Shown piece by piece: positions 27,365-35,377 of a stretch of DNA of 64,000 nt (position 1 is its first letter; each line of letters begins with the position of its first letter). The translations under genes and the position numbers were made by a program. The notes beneath the pieces are model-generated. The model searched no databases and was not told the origin of the DNA. It was given only the letters and a program-made list of their open reading frames with translations. This DNA comes from Winslowiella toletana (GTDB taxonomy: Bacteria; Pseudomonadota; Gammaproteobacteria; Enterobacterales; Enterobacteriaceae), in contig NZ_CP134152.1 in assembly GCF_032164335.1 (NCBI RefSeq), positions 3,906,001 to 3,970,000 of the forward strand, given 5' to 3'.

Positions 27365-28420
27365 TTAACCCTCGAACCTGTCGATGATTATTTGGTCTCC
27401 CGGTCGTACGCGAAATGAAACCGGATTACCGGCCACGATACGGAAAAATGCCCTATCGTTGTCGAAAATATTCACCCCTGCGGCCATGGTTCTTTCTGGA
27501 AAGATATCGCCCAGCTGATTAAAAGCGGATATAAACAATCCCCGGCTCGAATATTCCCGGAAGGCACGGACCGCCTCGCCCTGCACCGTCACCACGCCAC
27601 GAAAACCGCTGGTTGGCCACAGAGTTTGCTGGGTAAACTCCCGGGCAAAGCGCGTCGAGTTACAACTGATAAATCTGAGTTCATGATATTCATCCAACGC
27701 AATATCTTGCTCGTTTAACAAGTTAACCAGTTGCCGGGGAGTGACCGAGCGCCCGCCGAGAGCAATGCGGTTTCCATTAGTAAAAGCCCATATATTCAGC
27801 CGTTGTTGCGCCTGGTGGTTAGCATCCTGATAAGTATCCTCAAAAATCACCGACATCAGCGAGTGGGCGCCATCCGTTGCCCCACGCGGCGAGCTACGCC
27901 CCAGGGTTGCCCGATAACGAAACTCACTAGCCAGATCCATATCGATAGTGTCCTCAGCCAGCACCGCGCTACGTCCGGCGGCCAGCATGCCGCCAGCACC
28001 GATAATTCCCAGCGCCAGCGACGCCCAGCCTAACGCCTTTGCCAGCTGCGGATGCGTTGATTGTTCCAGTTGACCGGCCAACCCCAGCGTCGAACTGATG
28101 ACCGTGGTCGCCAGCGCTGCGCTAATTGCCAGTGAACTACCGCCGGTAAATAACGCGCCAAGAATACCAACGCCCATGCCCACTCCCCAACCGAGCCAGT
28201 TCAGCCAGCTCATATGGCCGGACGGATCGCTGCGGTTAATCGGATCGCCTGCACACCAGCCATAAGGATTAACACCGCCAGCCGCAAACGGGCTACTGCT
28301 ATCCGGGCAATCACAGCGCATCAGCGTCGGGCTGTAAGCCCGGTAGCCATTACCGGGATGAAAAGCGTGGCTGACGAAATCAAGACGCTGGCCATTAAAT
28401 GTCAGTACGGAGTTATTCAT
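27365..28420 (-). CDS. Orphan Rhs-core protein with a variable C-terminal domain
   Basis: A 351-residue protein starting at 28420 (MNNSVLTFNGQRLDFVSHAF), with AGGAG a few nt upstream; the open frame extends to 28525. Residues 23-69 (GNGYRAYSPTLMRCDCPDSS, NPYGWCAGDPINRSDPSGHM) are the Rhs-associated core that normally precedes a polymorphic toxin tip. Residues 73-150 are hydrophobic and Gly/Ala-rich. Residues about 186-351 form an unassigned domain with LRFISCNSTRFAREF (Cys253), which resembles the strand-Cys of caspase/C80-like fold peptidases; I see no clear catalytic His partner. The long repeat part of a full Rhs protein is absent. No small immunity-like gene follows; the next feature is the galR stop. 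It could be a standalone Rhs-tip toxin/effector or a displaced cassette. Confidence 0.75.
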   Translation of the reverse strand: MNNSVLTFNGQRLDFVSHAFHPGNGYRAYSPTLMRCDCPDSSSPFAAGGVNPYGWCAGDPINRSDPSGHMSWLNWLGWGVGMGVGILGALFTGGSSLAISAALATTVISSTLGLAGQLEQSTHPQLAKALGWASLALGIIGAGGMLAAGRSAVLAEDTIDMDLASEFRYRATLGRSSPRGATDGAHSLMSVIFEDTYQDANHQAQQRLNIWAFTNGNRIALGGRSVTPRQLVNLLNEQDIALDEYHELRFISCNSTRFAREFTQQTLWPTSGFRGVVTVQGEAVRAFREYSSRGLFISAFNQLGDIFPERTMAAGVNIFDNDRAFFRIVAGNPVSFRVRPGDQIIIDRFEG

Positions 28421-28500
28421 TAACAGGCTCCTGTTGATCAAATAACTCTGTAATACTGCTTCGGTCAGCCGGTAACCAGTGCGGATAACATCTAAAAGAT

Positions 28501-28529
28501 CATCATGATGTGTTGTACACATCATGATG
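28501..28529. repeat. 29-bp perfect palindrome between the GntR gene and the Rhs-core gene
   Basis: CATCATGATGTGT at 28501-28513, spacer TGT, then its exact inverse ACACATCATGATG at 28517-28529. It lies 19 bp after the GntR regulator stop and about 80 bp before the Rhs-core ATG, both genes reading leftward. It could be a hairpin in the RNA (there is no T-tract) or an operator with a GTGTTGTACAC centre. It differs from the TGGTATACCA sites at the PTS promoter. Confidence 0.7.
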
Positions 28530-28548
28530 TCGGGGACGCTGCGCAGCT

Positions 28549-29322
28549 TTACACCAGTTTTCCCTGAAAGATCGGAACCGATTCAAATAAATAGCCGTCA
28601 AAGTCTGGTGCGTCTGCATCAGACAACTCCAGCAATGTATTTTTGACGTTTTCCAGGTGTTGCCACATTGCCTGCCACGACCCCATGACATCGCGACGGC
28701 GCAGCGCAGCGAGGATAGTCTGATGATCGCCAAGCCATTTCAGACGATAGCTGCGGGTTTCGATGTGGCTGCGCAGTTGCTGCCACAGTGGACTGCTTTC
28801 ATGATGTCGCCAGACGCTGTTCACCGTATCCAGCAGCATCTGATTCTGCGTGGCACCAGCCAGCAGCAGATGGAACATTTTGTCGTTGTCGTGGCTGTAA
28901 TCGTTCATCGCAATCGCTTTCTGCTCTTGCTCCAGCGTGCGTTTTAAATTTTCGATATCCGCCTTGGTCGCCATTTTTGCGGCAAACGCAGCGATATTAC
29001 TTTCCAGCAGCTGACGCGCCTGCAGCATCTCAAATGGCCCGACGTCACTGCGGAAAAAGGCCTCTTCTTCATCACTGCTTTCCGAAGGAATCCGCATGAC
29101 GTAAACCCCGGAACTTTGCCGGATATCCACCGTGCCTTCCAGCTCCAGCATCAGCAATGCTTCACGCACAATAGTGCGACTGACGCCCCAGGTCTCGGCG
29201 ATATTGCGCTCTGGCGGCAGACGCGACCCCACCGGATAGTGGCCATCAATAATTTGCTGACGCAGATGCTGACCAATTTCCTGATACTGCTTCTTCTCTT
29301 GCGGAGGTGCGACCTTATCCAC
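28549..29322 (-). CDS. GntR-family (FadR subfamily) regulator, UxuR/ExuR-like
   Basis: DNA-binding regulator of 257 residues. The N-terminal winged helix (YQEIGQHLRQQIIDGHYPVG, SRLPPERNIAETWGVSRTIV, REALLMLELEGTVDIRQSSG) is followed by an FCD ligand domain with GPFEMLQARQLLESNIAAFA and MWQHLENVKNTLLELSDADA, closely matching the E. coli hexuronate regulators UxuR and ExuR. No hexuronate genes are nearby. It follows the PTS genes in the same direction, about 120 bp after the EIIB stop. TGGTATACCA-type sites, the UxuR/ExuR motif, lie at the PTS promoter, so I infer that it regulates this PTS cluster. Confidence 0.85.
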   Translation of the reverse strand: MDKVAPPQEKKQYQEIGQHLRQQIIDGHYPVGSRLPPERNIAETWGVSRTIVREALLMLELEGTVDIRQSSGVYVMRIPSESSDEEEAFFRSDVGPFEMLQARQLLESNIAAFAAKMATKADIENLKRTLEQEQKAIAMNDYSHDNDKMFHLLLAGATQNQMLLDTVNSVWRHHESSPLWQQLRSHIETRSYRLKWLGDHQTILAALRRRDVMGSWQAMWQHLENVKNTLLELSDADAPDFDGYLFESVPIFQGKLV

Positions 29323-29395
29323 TTAATCACCCTTAACCCATTGACGATGTTGATAATATCGCCGACTCGCTTCCGCTTCGAGCTGTAACGTTATG

Positions 29396-29421
29396 CGGGT
29401 CAGAACAGAATATCTGACCCG
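29396..29421. terminator. Hairpin between the EIIB and GntR genes
   Basis: CGGGTCAGA at 29396-29404 and TCTGACCCG at 29413-29421 form a perfect 9-bp stem with an 8-nt loop, 20 bp beyond the EIIB stop. It has no T-tract, so it may stabilise the upstream mRNA end or only partly reduce read-through into the regulator gene. Confidence 0.5.
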
Positions 29422-29440
29422 TTTACGACGATATTCGCCT

Positions 29441-29758
29441 TTAGTCTACCAAAGCCAGCGCCTGATCGAGTACTTTTGCACCGTTAAGTGTGCCGTAAGC
29501 CACCGAATCGATTACCGCAATCGGGATTTGATAACTGTCGGTAAGTTTACGATTTTCTTCAAGTTTAAAGCGCACCTGCGGCCCTAACAGCACGGCTATC
29601 ACCTCAGCGCCGTAATTTTGCAGCTCGTCACGCAGATTCTGCTCGGGAATCGCATAGATTTGATACTCAAGGCCGCGCGCTGCCGCCTCTTTCTCCATGC
29701 GAGTCACCACCATTGAGGTCGACATGCCTGCCGCGCAGGCCAGTACGATACGTTTCAT
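29441..29758 (-). CDS. PTS cellobiose-type EIIB component
   Basis: Cytosolic phosphocarrier of a lactose/cellobiose-family PTS: takes phosphate from EIIA on a Cys and passes it to sugar bound by EIIC. It has about 105 residues from the Met at 29758 (MKRIVLACAAGMSTSMVVTR); active Cys8 is in the LACAAGMSTS loop. An AAGGAG site supports either this ATG or the adjacent one at 29761. It overlaps the end of the glycosidase gene slightly, so the two are coupled. EIIC is two genes upstream and EIIA is divergent at 32717. Confidence 0.9.
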   Translation of the reverse strand: MKRIVLACAAGMSTSMVVTRMEKEAAARGLEYQIYAIPEQNLRDELQNYGAEVIAVLLGPQVRFKLEENRKLTDSYQIPIAVIDSVAYGTLNGAKVLDQALALVD

Positions 29759-29769
29759 CATCAGACTCC

Positions 29770-31197
29770 TTATTTCCATTCATCATCAAGCGTTAGCGTC
29801 AGCTGATGGCTGTCACGCAGGCCGCGATACCAGTGAGCCGATTTTTTCATCCGGCGCTGGCGCTGGTTTTCCAGATCGATCTCGATTAATCCATAACGGT
29901 TCTTGAAGGCGTTCATCGGCGATACGTTATCGGTAAATGCCCACAGCATATAGCCCTGACAGTTGGCGCCCGCCTCGCGCGCTTTCAGCGTCTGATACAG
30001 ATGTTCGGCGATAAACTCAATGCGATAATCATCCTGTATCTCGCCGTCGGCATTTTTAAACTGCGCTTCGTTTTCAATGCCCATGCCACTCTCCGCCACA
30101 AACCACGGGACGTTGCCATATTCATTCTTAATCCGCATTGCCATATCAAAAATAATCTGCGGCATAATTTCCCAGCCGCGGGACTTATTCATCCGGCGGC
30201 CTGGCAGCTCAAAATGCTCGTAGTAGTAAGCCGGATGAAAAGGCGTTTCCGCATGCCAGGCGCGAGAAGGCGCCTTAACGCGATGCGGATAATAGAGATT
30301 GATGCCGACTTCATCGACGCGATAGTCAGCGATCAGTTGCAGCTCAGCAGCGTCGTAATCCCACTGCACGCCATGCTGTTGCAGCAGCGCGATCAGCTCT
30401 GGTGGATATTCGCCTTTCATCGCCGGATCAAGAAATACCCGGTTATAAAACAGGTCGTAGAGATGCGCCGCTTTAACATCATGCGCGGCACTGGAGCGTG
30501 GATAAGTCACTTCCGGATTAAGGATAGTCCCTACAGTGCCCGGATAGCCTTTTTCACGAAACAGCTTCACCACTTTGGCGGTTGCCAGATTTTTATGGTG
30601 ATTCCACTGCATCCATTTATGTGTATTTTGCTCGTAAGGCCAGCGCAGCGCGTCCAGATAGACGCGGGTCTGCACCACAATCGGCTCATTAAAAGTGAAC
30701 CAGCGCGTGACTTTATGCGCGTAGCGGGCAAACACCTGTTCGGCATACAGCAGATACAGTTCCACCACTTTTTTCGACGCCCAGCCGCCATATTGCTCCA
30801 GTAAAATAGCCGGAAGCTCATAGTGTTCAAGGCATAGCATCAGTTCAATGCCCTGGCGCTGCATCTCATCGATCAGGTTGTCGTAGTAGCGGGCGTACTC
30901 TTCATCCACCACTCCATTTTCATAGTCGGTGAGAAACCGTGACCAGTTGATGGAGGTGCGGTAGTGCGTCAGCCCGGCAGCTTTCATTAATGCCACATCT
31001 TCCTGATAGCGGTTAATAAAATCGGTGGCCCCCGCCGGGCCATAGCCGTTATGCCAGACGTGGCGATCGTGCTGATACCAGGCATCAAGATAAGAATCCT
31101 GCCCCGGTTTTTTGCCGCTCCAGCCTTCGGTTTGCCAGGCTGAGGCGGCAGCGCCGAGAATAAAATCTTGCGGGATGGAGACACTCACTTTGCTCAT
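29770..31197 (-). CDS. GH1 glycosidase, probable 6-phospho-beta-glucosidase
   Basis: Glycoside hydrolase family 1, 475 residues from the ATG at 31197, which overlaps the EIIC stop as ATGA; the longer open frame to 31380 is not needed. The acid/base motif is TFNEP; the expected nucleophile is the Glu in FVAESGMG, where most GH1 enzymes have ENG, a noticeable variant. The C-terminal segment NVSPMNAFKNRYGLIEID resembles the phosphate-binding Ser/Lys/Tyr region of 6-phospho-beta-glycosidases, though the Lys-Tyr spacing differs by one residue. Its place inside a PTS operon argues for a phosphorylated disaccharide substrate. The usual enteric bglA next to gcvP is missing here. Confidence 0.87.
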   Translation of the reverse strand: MSKVSVSIPQDFILGAAASAWQTEGWSGKKPGQDSYLDAWYQHDRHVWHNGYGPAGATDFINRYQEDVALMKAAGLTHYRTSINWSRFLTDYENGVVDEEYARYYDNLIDEMQRQGIELMLCLEHYELPAILLEQYGGWASKKVVELYLLYAEQVFARYAHKVTRWFTFNEPIVVQTRVYLDALRWPYEQNTHKWMQWNHHKNLATAKVVKLFREKGYPGTVGTILNPEVTYPRSSAAHDVKAAHLYDLFYNRVFLDPAMKGEYPPELIALLQQHGVQWDYDAAELQLIADYRVDEVGINLYYPHRVKAPSRAWHAETPFHPAYYYEHFELPGRRMNKSRGWEIMPQIIFDMAMRIKNEYGNVPWFVAESGMGIENEAQFKNADGEIQDDYRIEFIAEHLYQTLKAREAGANCQGYMLWAFTDNVSPMNAFKNRYGLIEIDLENQRQRRMKKSAHWYRGLRDSHQLTLTLDDEWK

Positions 31198-32531
31198 GCC
31201 AGCTCCTGTTTTTCGGGTTGCAGCAATTTCTCTTCCGCTGCCTGTGCGCGGCGGGCAGCGATTTTGACAAACGGGAAGTAGATAACCACTGAGACCAGGA
31301 TGCAGACGATTTGCGTCACTACCGCGCCCATTGAACCGGCGGTGGACAGCCAAGCATTGATAATCGGCGGCGTAGTCCACGGCACCATCACTACCGCCTT
31401 ACCGGCGAAGCCGGTAAGGGTCGCGAAGTAGCCAATCGAACCGGTAATTAATGGCGTAATAATGAAAGGGATCGCCAGGATCGGGTTTAGCATAATCGGC
31501 ATACCGAAGATCACCGGCTCATTAATGTTAAACAGCCCGGGTCCAAAGGAGAGTTTGGCAATTTCACGCATCTCTTTACGTTTGGTTGCCAGCATGACCG
31601 CCGTCAGCAGGCCAAGCGTCAAGCCGGAGCCGCCAATACTCATATACACATCCCAGAACGGCATAGTGATGATATTCGGCGCTTCGATACCCTGCTCAAA
31701 AGCATTCATATTGACCAGAATCGCCCCTAACAGCAGCGGCTCGCGGATTGGCTTAATCATCTGGTTGCCGTGAATACCAATCACCCAAAACAGCTGCGCG
31801 ACAAACATCAACAGCAGAATGCCCCACAGGCTCTGCACCACCGATTCCAACGGCTCCTGCACCACTTTGTACACTGCATCATAGAGATACATGCCGGTAA
31901 CGCGGTGGAAAATAAAGCCAAAGGTGGCGATAGCGGAGACGGTGATAATTGCCGGGATCAGCGCGGAAAACGAGGCGGCGACATTCGGCGGCACGGTATC
32001 CGGCATTTTGATTTTCAGGCGGTTGATGTTCTCCAGCCGGCAATAGATTTCTACCGACAGGATGGCGATAAACATTCCGAGAAACAGGCTTTTAGTATCG
32101 GAGAACTGCTTCGCCAGCACGTCGGTTACCAGTTGCATCTGGCCGCCAACCATCATTTGCAAGGTGGTGGGCGTCACGGCAATAAAGCAGATAATCGCTA
32201 ACAGCCCGGGAAACAGCGTCCTGATCCCGTTGATTTTGCCCAGCTCAATACCAATCAGAAATACCGCGCCAATATTCAGAAAGCTTAAAGTGGCATAGTT
32301 AATACTGCTGGTGATCGGTTTCAGCTCGGCAAGAAAGGCAAGGGAACTGAAGCTTGCCAGACCATTTTTCGGATCCAACACCATATTAGAGATCAATACG
32401 GAAAAGGCACCGACAATAATCACCGGCATCAGGGTGATAAACGACGCCTTGATCGCCATGATGTAGCGATAACTATTAAATTTAGTAGCGAAACTCCCCA
32501 GAGAGTCGATCAGACGATCCTGTAGAGACAT
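31194..32531 (-). CDS. PTS cellobiose-type EIIC permease
   Basis: Membrane permease of a cellobiose/lichenan-family PTS, 445 residues with about ten hydrophobic helices. Family landmarks are GIHGNQMIKPIREPLL, FWDVYMSIGGSGLTLGLL and FNINEPVIFGMPIMLNPILA, the conserved INEP loop of EIIC-Cel/Lac. It is the first gene of a leftward operon EIIC, glycosidase, EIIB. Its promoter shares a 185-bp gap with the divergent EIIA gene, where three operator-like sites lie. Confidence 0.93.
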   Translation of the reverse strand: MSLQDRLIDSLGSFATKFNSYRYIMAIKASFITLMPVIIVGAFSVLISNMVLDPKNGLASFSSLAFLAELKPITSSINYATLSFLNIGAVFLIGIELGKINGIRTLFPGLLAIICFIAVTPTTLQMMVGGQMQLVTDVLAKQFSDTKSLFLGMFIAILSVEIYCRLENINRLKIKMPDTVPPNVAASFSALIPAIITVSAIATFGFIFHRVTGMYLYDAVYKVVQEPLESVVQSLWGILLLMFVAQLFWVIGIHGNQMIKPIREPLLLGAILVNMNAFEQGIEAPNIITMPFWDVYMSIGGSGLTLGLLTAVMLATKRKEMREIAKLSFGPGLFNINEPVIFGMPIMLNPILAIPFIITPLITGSIGYFATLTGFAGKAVVMVPWTTPPIINAWLSTAGSMGAVVTQIVCILVSVVIYFPFVKIAARRAQAAEEKLLQPEKQELA

Positions 32532-32597
32532 GAGTGATACCTCAAAGTAAAAGTGTCAGCGTCCGGTTATTGAGTTACTGGTGAAATTCCATTCACC

Positions 32598-32702
32598 TGG
32601 CATACCAAAATTAACCATATCGATTTATTTTTCTGTGATTAAGCTCTCGGAACGCTATTTTGGCATTCCAGTAAGATTAACTTTCAAATTTTGGTATACC
32701 AA
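32598..32702. promoter_or_regulatory. Three UxuR/ExuR-type operator sites in the divergent PTS promoter
   Basis: TTGGTATACCAA at 32691-32702 is a perfect palindrome identical to the core of the UxuR/ExuR motif. Two weaker relatives, TGGCATACCA at 32598-32607 and TTGGCATTCCAG at 32660-32671, share the TGG-N4-CCA form. They sit between the EIIC start (32531) and EIIA start (32717). The GntR gene of the cluster is UxuR/ExuR-like, so it is the obvious candidate ligand-controlled repressor. Confidence 0.7.
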
Positions 32703-32716
32703 TAACCGAGGTGAGT

Positions 32717-33028
32717 ATGGATTTCGAACAAACCATGATGGAGTTGTTGATCAATGCAGGCGAAGCGCGATCCCACGCAATGAGCGCTATCCAGTTTGCC
32801 CGTAAACGCCAATGGCAGAGTGCGGATGACGCGCTGGCGGCCTCTGTGGAAGCGGCAAAAGCGGCACACCATATTCAGACCCGGTTAATTGGTGCTGACG
32901 AGGGTGTCGGTAAGGTGCCGGTGACGCTGATCCTGGTACATGCGCAGGATCATCTGATGAATGCCATGCTGTGCCGCGATCTGGCCGAGGAGATTGTGTT
33001 GCTCAGAAAGGAGATGTTTGGCGGATAA
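32717..33028 (+). CDS. PTS lactose/cellobiose-family EIIA component
   Basis: Trimeric EIIA of the Lac/Cel PTS family, 103 residues from the ATG at 32717, which follows GAGG at 32708-32711; an in-frame GTG lies at 32711. The active His75 is in ILVHAQDHLM, the family signature. Acidic and Ala-rich helices precede it (ALAASVEAAKAAHHIQTRLI). It is transcribed divergently from EIIC, an unusual split of PTS subunits, and converges with lysA. Confidence 0.92.
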   Translation: MDFEQTMMELLINAGEARSHAMSAIQFARKRQWQSADDALAASVEAAKAAHHIQTRLIGADEGVGKVPVTLILVHAQDHLMNAMLCRDLAEEIVLLRKEMFGG

Positions 33029-33035
33029 TCGTTTG

Positions 33036-33063
33036 GCACAGGCGGCAAGAACGCAGCCTGTGC
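33036..33063. terminator. Hairpin between convergent EIIA and lysA
   Basis: GCACAGGC at 33036-33043 pairs with GCCTGTGC at 33056-33063 around a 12-nt loop. It lies between the EIIA stop (33028) and lysA stop (33088). It has no strong T-tract; it could serve both converging transcripts. Confidence 0.45.
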
Positions 33064-33087
33064 ATATGACTGTTATTTATCTGATAA

Positions 33088-34341
33088 TTAACTTTCTAAG
33101 GCCAGCAATTCGGCAATCGTCTGGCGGCGACGAATTTCACGCGGTTGTCCGTTTTCAAACAGCACTTCCGGCAATAACGGGCGCGTATTGTAATTTGATG
33201 ACATCGACGCGCCATAAGCGCCGGTATCATGAAATACCAGATAATCCCCCACCTGCACCGCTGGCAGCGCGCGGGTTTCCACTTTACCGCCCTCCTGCTG
33301 GGTAAACACATCACCGGACTCACACAGCGGCCCGGCAATCACACTCTCAATCGTCTGCTGGGGATCGATCTGACGTTCGTCTCCGGCCAGTGCTGAAATA
33401 TGGTGATAGCTGCCGTACATCGCCGGACGCATCAAATCGTTAAACCCGGCATCCACCAGCACAAAGTGGCGGCTGCCCATCGCTTTCACCGCTCTGACCT
33501 GGGAAACCAGCACGCCAGATTCCGCGACCAGATAGCGACCCGGTTCAATTTCCAGCTTTACAGCATGACCGAGATGCGCGGCAATACGCTGACGCGCGCC
33601 ATTCCACAGGCCAAAATAGTGTTCGGTATCAATCGCCTCTTCACCAAAGTGATAAGGAATCGACAGGCCGCCACCGGCAGAAATCGCTTCAAGATCTTCA
33701 CCAAAGCTCACCACCTGGTCGACCATCGCATCACACACCTGCTCAAGATGGCCGTAATCAACGCCAGAGCCGATATGCATATGAATGCCAACCAGTTTCA
33801 GACCATGCTGCTGAATAGCCTTCAGCGCCAGCGCTAAATCGGTATGCCAGATTCCGTGCTTGCTGTTTTCACCGCCGGTATTGGTTTTCTGACTGTGTCC
33901 ATGCCCGAAACCTGGGTTCACCCGCAGCCAGACGCGATGCCCTGGCGAAACCTCACCAAGCTGATGCAGCATATCCACTGAACCGGCATTGACCGGGATC
34001 TGTAGCTCCGCAACCCGTGCCAGCGTCGGTGCATCAAATACGTCAGCGGTAAACACAATCTCATCGCCGCCCGGCTGAAAACCCGCCACCAGCGCGCGCT
34101 CAATCTCACCCAGCGAAACGGAATCGACCTTAACGCCAGCCTGATGCATCAGGCGTAAAATATGAATATTCGAACAGGCTTTTTGCGCGAAACGAATCAC
34201 ATCAAACTGCTGCAATTGCTGGATGCGCTCGGCAATGATGCTGGCGTCGTAAGCCCATACCGGGCAGTCGTAGCGACGGGCCAGTTGCAGCAGGTTTTCG
34301 CCGGTCAGGGCAGTTTCGGTGTTATTCAGCGGGCGTGGCAT
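33088..34341 (-). CDS. lysA: Diaminopimelate decarboxylase
   Basis: PLP enzyme that makes L-lysine from meso-diaminopimelate, the last step of lysine synthesis. It is 417 residues. The PLP Lys54 is in RFAQKACSNIHILR; the PLP-phosphate loop is GGGLSIPY; HMHIGSGVDYGHLEQVC, EPGRYLVAESG and the active-site GPLCESGD motif are intact. It is divergent from lysR, as in E. coli, and expected to be activated by LysR when lysine is low. Confidence 0.97.
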   Translation of the reverse strand: MPRPLNNTETALTGENLLQLARRYDCPVWAYDASIIAERIQQLQQFDVIRFAQKACSNIHILRLMHQAGVKVDSVSLGEIERALVAGFQPGGDEIVFTADVFDAPTLARVAELQIPVNAGSVDMLHQLGEVSPGHRVWLRVNPGFGHGHSQKTNTGGENSKHGIWHTDLALALKAIQQHGLKLVGIHMHIGSGVDYGHLEQVCDAMVDQVVSFGEDLEAISAGGGLSIPYHFGEEAIDTEHYFGLWNGARQRIAAHLGHAVKLEIEPGRYLVAESGVLVSQVRAVKAMGSRHFVLVDAGFNDLMRPAMYGSYHHISALAGDERQIDPQQTIESVIAGPLCESGDVFTQQEGGKVETRALPAVQVGDYLVFHDTGAYGASMSSNYNTRPLLPEVLFENGQPREIRRRQTIAELLALES

Positions 34342-34447
34342 AGCAATTCTCCTGAAGTAGTGACGCTATTACGCCACAGGCTGTTCTTGCTGAAAAATAT
34401 CTGTTTAATCCATGTCTATGCAAATATGATATGGTTTTCACTGACGG

Positions 34448-35377
34448 ATGGCGAAAATGGCCAATATCAACCTGCGGCATATTGAGATTTTCCATGCGGT
34501 GATGACCAGCGGTAATCTCACCGAAGCGGCAGCAATGCTGCATACCTCCCAACCCACCGTCAGCCGCGAACTGGCACGCTTCGAGAAACTGATTGGTTTA
34601 CAGCTATTTGAGCGGGTGCGGGGCCGACTGCAACCGACCGTGCAGGGCTTACGGCTGTTCGAAGAGGTACAGCGCTCATGGTACGGGCTGGATCGCATTA
34701 TTGATGCGGCAGAAGGCCTGCGTCAGTTTCGCCAGGGCGAGCTTTCCATCGCCTGTCTGCCGGTATTTTCTCAGTCGCTGCTGCCGCTACTTTGCCAGCC
34801 GTTTCTGCAACGCTATCCCGATCTCAGCCTGAATATCATTCCGCAGGAGTCACCGCTGCTGGAAGAGTGGCTCTCTGCCCAGCGCCACGATTTGGGGCTG
34901 ACCGAAACAACTCTGACGCCAGCGGGCACCGATCGCATCGAATTGCTGACGCGCAATGAGGTCTGCGTATTGCCAACAGGCCATCGCCTGGCGGCGCGCA
35001 CGCAGCTGGAGCCACAGGATTTCGCAGGGGAAAACTACATCAGCCTGTCGCGCAGCGACAGTTATCGGCAGCTGCTGGATAAGCTGTTTGCGGAACATGG
35101 CGTGCAGCGCCGTATGGTAATGGAGACGCACAGTGCGGCATCGGTTTGCTCGATGGTTAAAGCCGGAGTGGGAATTTCAGTGGTGAATCCACTGACGGCG
35201 CTGGATTACGCCGACAGTGGAGTGGTGATTCGCCGGTTCAGTATCGATGTGCCCTTTACCGTCAGTTTGATCCGGCCGCGTCATCGCCCGGCCTCGGCGC
35301 TGGTGGATGCCTTCAGTCAGCATCTGCAACAGCATATTGGCTTGTTCAGCCAGCGCCTCGACGCGTTACTGGCTTAA
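34448..35377 (+). CDS. lysR: LysR, activator of lysA
   Basis: LysR-type regulator, 309 residues; the N-terminal HTH MAKMANINLRHIEIFHAVMT (with SGNLTEAAAMLHTSQPTVSR) is followed by the substrate-binding domain. Divergent adjacency to lysA (106-bp gap) is the standard arrangement of the founding LysR protein. The start could also be the Met at 34457. It converges with the MFS gene downstream, overlapping its end by 4 bp. Confidence 0.93.
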   Translation: MAKMANINLRHIEIFHAVMTSGNLTEAAAMLHTSQPTVSRELARFEKLIGLQLFERVRGRLQPTVQGLRLFEEVQRSWYGLDRIIDAAEGLRQFRQGELSIACLPVFSQSLLPLLCQPFLQRYPDLSLNIIPQESPLLEEWLSAQRHDLGLTETTLTPAGTDRIELLTRNEVCVLPTGHRLAARTQLEPQDFAGENYISLSRSDSYRQLLDKLFAEHGVQRRMVMETHSAASVCSMVKAGVGISVVNPLTALDYADSGVVIRRFSIDVPFTVSLIRPRHRPASALVDAFSQHLQQHIGLFSQRLDALLA

